The position numbers were made by a program, and so were the translations under genes. Under the pieces are notes generated by a model that ran no database searches, was not told the origin of the DNA, and saw nothing but the letters and a program-made list of their open reading frames with translations. From contig WTXG01000114.1 in NCBI GenBank assembly GCA_022496185.1, positions 53,399-117,398 on the forward strand: 64,000 bases of DNA, written 5' to 3'. Source of the DNA: Multifurca ochricompacta. Lineage: Eukaryota; Basidiomycota; Agaricomycetes; Russulales; Russulaceae. This document shows positions 60,845 to 64,000 of the stretch, one piece after another. Within the stretch, counting starts at the first letter, position 1. Each line of letters opens with the position of its first letter.

Positions 60845-63734
60845 CTAGGTAGAATCACTGTCATCAATAATATCTATTATAGCCTTTGCCTTCCCTGTCC
60901 GCTTCCCTTTATCCTTAAAAGCAGCTATTATATCATTGTAAGGAATAAGATCAGGAATATCACACCATGACCCAAGTACTGTAGCTGCTCGCATAGACTC
61001 ATCCAAGAGAGAATGTCGCATTTTTGAGACTGTTAAACCACCTTTTGAAAACGCGCGTTCAACATCAGTTGAGGTTGCTGCCATGTATATTCAGCACCAC
61101 AAAAATGAAAGTAGTGATTAATAACCCACCTGGAATGGAAAGGAAGTTGATAGCCATTTGTGCAAGTGGATGGCCTGTTGCCTTCATTGCTGTCCAGTAT
61201 GTGATCGGATCAGTGTTGGTGACAGTGGGCGCATTAGACAGCCATTCATCCAGGGCGTCGACAGGTGTAAACTTGTCATGCAGTGCGCCAAAATATTTTG
61301 CCGAAAGGCTAGTCGGTTCCTAATTAAACGCAGAGTGAGCAATTGCCAATTACTCCTTGACATATATTTGAAATCTTACCTTTGATGTGACGCTTGATGC
61401 TGCTGTTGATGTCATAGATGTCATAGATAGCACTTCTGGCTTGTATGCTTGCCATTCCTGTCGCGCGAGGTCCTCTGCGGCCTTGATCCACTCATGTTTC
61501 CATCCTGCCTTGATGAAGTATGAAGTCTTGTGTCGAGGGTGAAGAACTAAGATGATTAGATAAGAAAAATAAGAAAGCAAATCTTGACTTACTCATAGCA
61601 ACGCGAAATACCAAGGAATCGTCAGTAAGCGCGTAATACTTACTCATTAGCAGTGACCCTCGAAGCGCGGCTCCCTGGACAGTTAGGTGGAGTGACTTAT
61701 TATCAATGAAGTCATCCATTGCAGTAGTTAGAATGTCAACAATTGGGATGACATCATGTATAAGAGGGGTTTTGTTTTGAGAAATCTTCTTTGTCGCGTC
61801 GATGAACAGATCTAAGAGAGGGTGCAGCTGCTCGAGTATCTTCCACTCTGCCTCTGACAACTGAAACCTCTTCAAGCGGACGCCACGTACTTTGTTGTGC
61901 TCGCGCATTACAACGAGCAGTTGAAGCGCTGGCCGAAGTTGAAGCGCGCGGCCGATGAGTTCTGATGTGCTGTTCCATCGAGTAGCTACATCTTGTACCA
62001 TAACTTTCGGTCTGATTTGGCTTCGCAAACAGCATTCTTCGAGATCTGCCTTGATGGTTGGGCTGTGGACTATCTTTGTTGCAAGCCGCCGAAGCTATGT
62101 AAAAAGCGATGTAAATAATCTGACAGTTCTGATTAATGATGTCACTGACCTTGAAGACTGAGAAGCGTCCTAAATTGACCTCCGCGCAAGAAAGCGTTGG
62201 GATCCTGCCACTATAACCAACATCCTCTACGGCTTCCTGGATCATGGCCTCATCGCTTGCCTTGACCGCGGGGTCCACTTCGTCGTTGTCCAGTTGAAAA
62301 TCTATATCTTCGTTGTCCAGATTGTCCTCCTCAATGACGTCATTGACATCTATGTCTTTGAAGAGGTTGGCGTCATGCCCCTCGTCGTGCTCATCCTCCA
62401 ATGGCTTGGTCTGCTGGCTGAACTGTGAGAGGATGGCCTGTAAACAACCCAATCGAACTCATTAACACAAGACAGAAAGAATAACGAGTTGCGTCGCACC
62501 TTCACGACCAAGTTGAGGATGTGCGCAAAGCACCGCACGCGCATCGTCTGACCCTTGAAGCTTGGAACCAAGTCTTGAAGCTTGTCCACCATTGTATCGT
62601 TATTTGATGCATTATCACAGACAATGGCCAGTACCTAGTACAGTAGATAAATGCCTCTGTTTTCACAGTATATAACTTGAAACATACCTTATTGTGGATT
62701 CCATATTCATGCAGGCATTCTGAGACGCGTGCAGCGAGATAAACACCAGTATGGGCTTTTGGTGCTCTGTATAATGATTAGCAACTATATTATTTATATG
62801 ACAACCAGTGATTAACTTACTTGATGAAATCCAGTATCATCGACGTCATCTTGCCCTCCGAACCCAATGGATAGTAGTGCCAATGAATGAAATAACTTGA
62901 GGCGTTGTCCAGCCATCTATACCGATGTGTAGCATTCCTTCATAAGCCTGAGAGAAAGGTAAAGTTAGATGGCAAGACACTGAAAGCGTTGTAAACCTTA
63001 CCTGTAGCATCTCCATCACCTTTATCTTGCTCATTCGGAAAATCTCCCTAACATCGCGGATACACTGCTCGCGGAAGGGGTGACGCACTTGTTATTAAGG
63101 TCATAAAAGATCTCTAAAAGGTCTTGATCCTCAATGATTGAAAATGGCCGATTATGGCGCACGACCCAAAGCGCCACTTTCATTCGATGTGTAGCAGGAT
63201 TGTACTTTGATCCTTGAGCAAATGCAGAGAATGCTTGACTCTGTGCTGTATTTTTCGGATCGCATCGGTCCACATGCCGCACCAGATTGCTAGTACTTTC
63301 ATCATGTCGAGCTCGGGAGATGTATATTAAAGGGTGACTGAATGATTAGTATAATTAGTGCATCAGGCTTTAAATCGTGATGTAGACTTACTTGCGACAA
63401 TGAAATGCATACCGCACGACGCCGCCTTTGGAAACAATCTTCGGCGCAGAGAAATGCTCGTAGACTCTAGAGGTCCACATCACCATCTGTGCTTCTGTTC
63501 GGACATAAATCTCAACTCACATAAGATAAATGTACAACACTTACTGAGCACTTCTTCGTCAGATCTCTCGTCCGCCTTGTATCGTTTGTTGAATTTCTCG
63601 TGTTTGGTCAGTGCTGGTGGTGAAGATGCACGCGAAGATGGTGCAGCAGATGTACCGGGTTGTTCTGCACCTGAGTCTCCACCTTCAGAGGAAGCCACCC
63701 ATAACCTTTGGCGCTTGCGTCGAGAGTGAACCAT
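60845..63734 (-). CDS. hAT-family transposase, nearly complete
   Basis: DNA transposase of the hAT superfamily with about eleven exons. Exons 1-3 are 63734-63545, 63491-63392 and 63337-63002. The N-terminal BED-type zinc-finger region shows SRVYEHFSAPKI, YAFHCRN and NLVRHVDRC. The RNase H-like core has HIGIDGWTTPQVISFIGTTI, AIVCDNASNNDTMVDKL, RCFAHILNLVVK and QDVATRWNSTSELI. The C-terminal dimerisation region has TSTDVERAFSKGGLTVSKMR, HSLLDESMRAATVLGSW and an acidic end. Two one-base losses interrupt the frame, at about 63058 (SSVS then RDVREIF) and about 62858 (HWVR then EGKMTS). Apart from these it has all parts. It is the only transposase here and may belong to an element that extends past the window; it could in principle act on related short elements. 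Confidence 0.85.
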
Positions 63735-64000
63735 GGCGTATGACTGTGAGATTGTGTTCGTCCAAAGAAGCAAGAGGCGGCTCCACAAGAGACAAGAGAT
63801 AATGTATTGAAGACTTTTTCTGACTTGCTGCTGCTGGTTCTGTTTGACCTTGGGCTTGTTGTTGTAGAGAAATCGCTTAGTACTCAAGATAAGACAAAGA
63901 GAGAGAACGGCGCTTTGATTATGCTTCTGCTGGTTGGTCCTACTACAAGCGTTGTATGATGTACCTTTATATACTTAGAGAGGCCTAGTAGAATGTGTGC
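63735..64000 (-). promoter_or_regulatory. Upstream region of the hAT transposase gene
   Basis: On the minus strand a TATATAAAGG box lies near 63968-63978, about 240 bases before the start codon. No terminal inverted repeat is seen before the window ends. Confidence 0.4.

Overview
The window looks like nuclear DNA of a mushroom-forming basidiomycete (Agaricomycetes). Genes are split by many introns of roughly 50-80 bases with GTRNGT donors and YAG acceptors. They include families typical of that group: a DUF6533 membrane protein, an F-box protein, a basidiomycete sesquiterpene synthase, and a Cdc7/SepH septation kinase with an armadillo-like tail. I see no bacterial-style operons, rRNA, tRNA or CRISPR.

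Layout. 1.5-2.2 kb: AP-2 adaptor small subunit (+). 3.4-4.6 kb: F-box-like protein (+). 4.6-15.8 kb: a long stretch with no gene I can support. 15.8-16.7 kb: mitochondrial ribosomal protein uL5m (-), divergent from a Pep12-type endosomal syntaxin (16.95-18.04 kb, +). 18.9-21.2 kb: DUF6533 membrane protein (+). Three minus-strand genes follow: Vts1/Smaug-type SAM RNA-binding protein (22.96-25.59), short-chain dehydrogenase (26.39-28.09) and alpha/beta-hydrolase lipase (28.96-31.11). 31-40 kb is simple-sequence-rich and nearly gene-free. 40.4-42.3 kb: bHLH transcription factor (+). 44.6-50.5 kb: Cdc7/SepH-like kinase with 21 exons (+). 54.3-55.5 kb: sesquiterpene synthase (+). From 55.7 kb to the end the DNA is transposon territory: two short hAT-type elements with perfect 8-bp target duplications, a second, inverted copy of one of them, a ~160-bp minisatellite, and a nearly complete hAT transposase gene (-).

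Most genes are unlinked housekeeping functions (endocytosis, endosomal fusion, mRNA regulation, mitochondrial translation, cytokinesis). The terpene synthase has no recognisable P450 or other tailoring gene beside it here. Several otherwise well conserved genes need a single inserted or removed base to read through (uL5m twice, DUF6533, lipase twice, terpene synthase, transposase twice, and probably the kinase tail). These could be sequencing indels or genuine decay. I see no clearly new defence or mobile system. The most interesting parts are the nested hAT cluster and the minisatellite whose units differ by whole codons.
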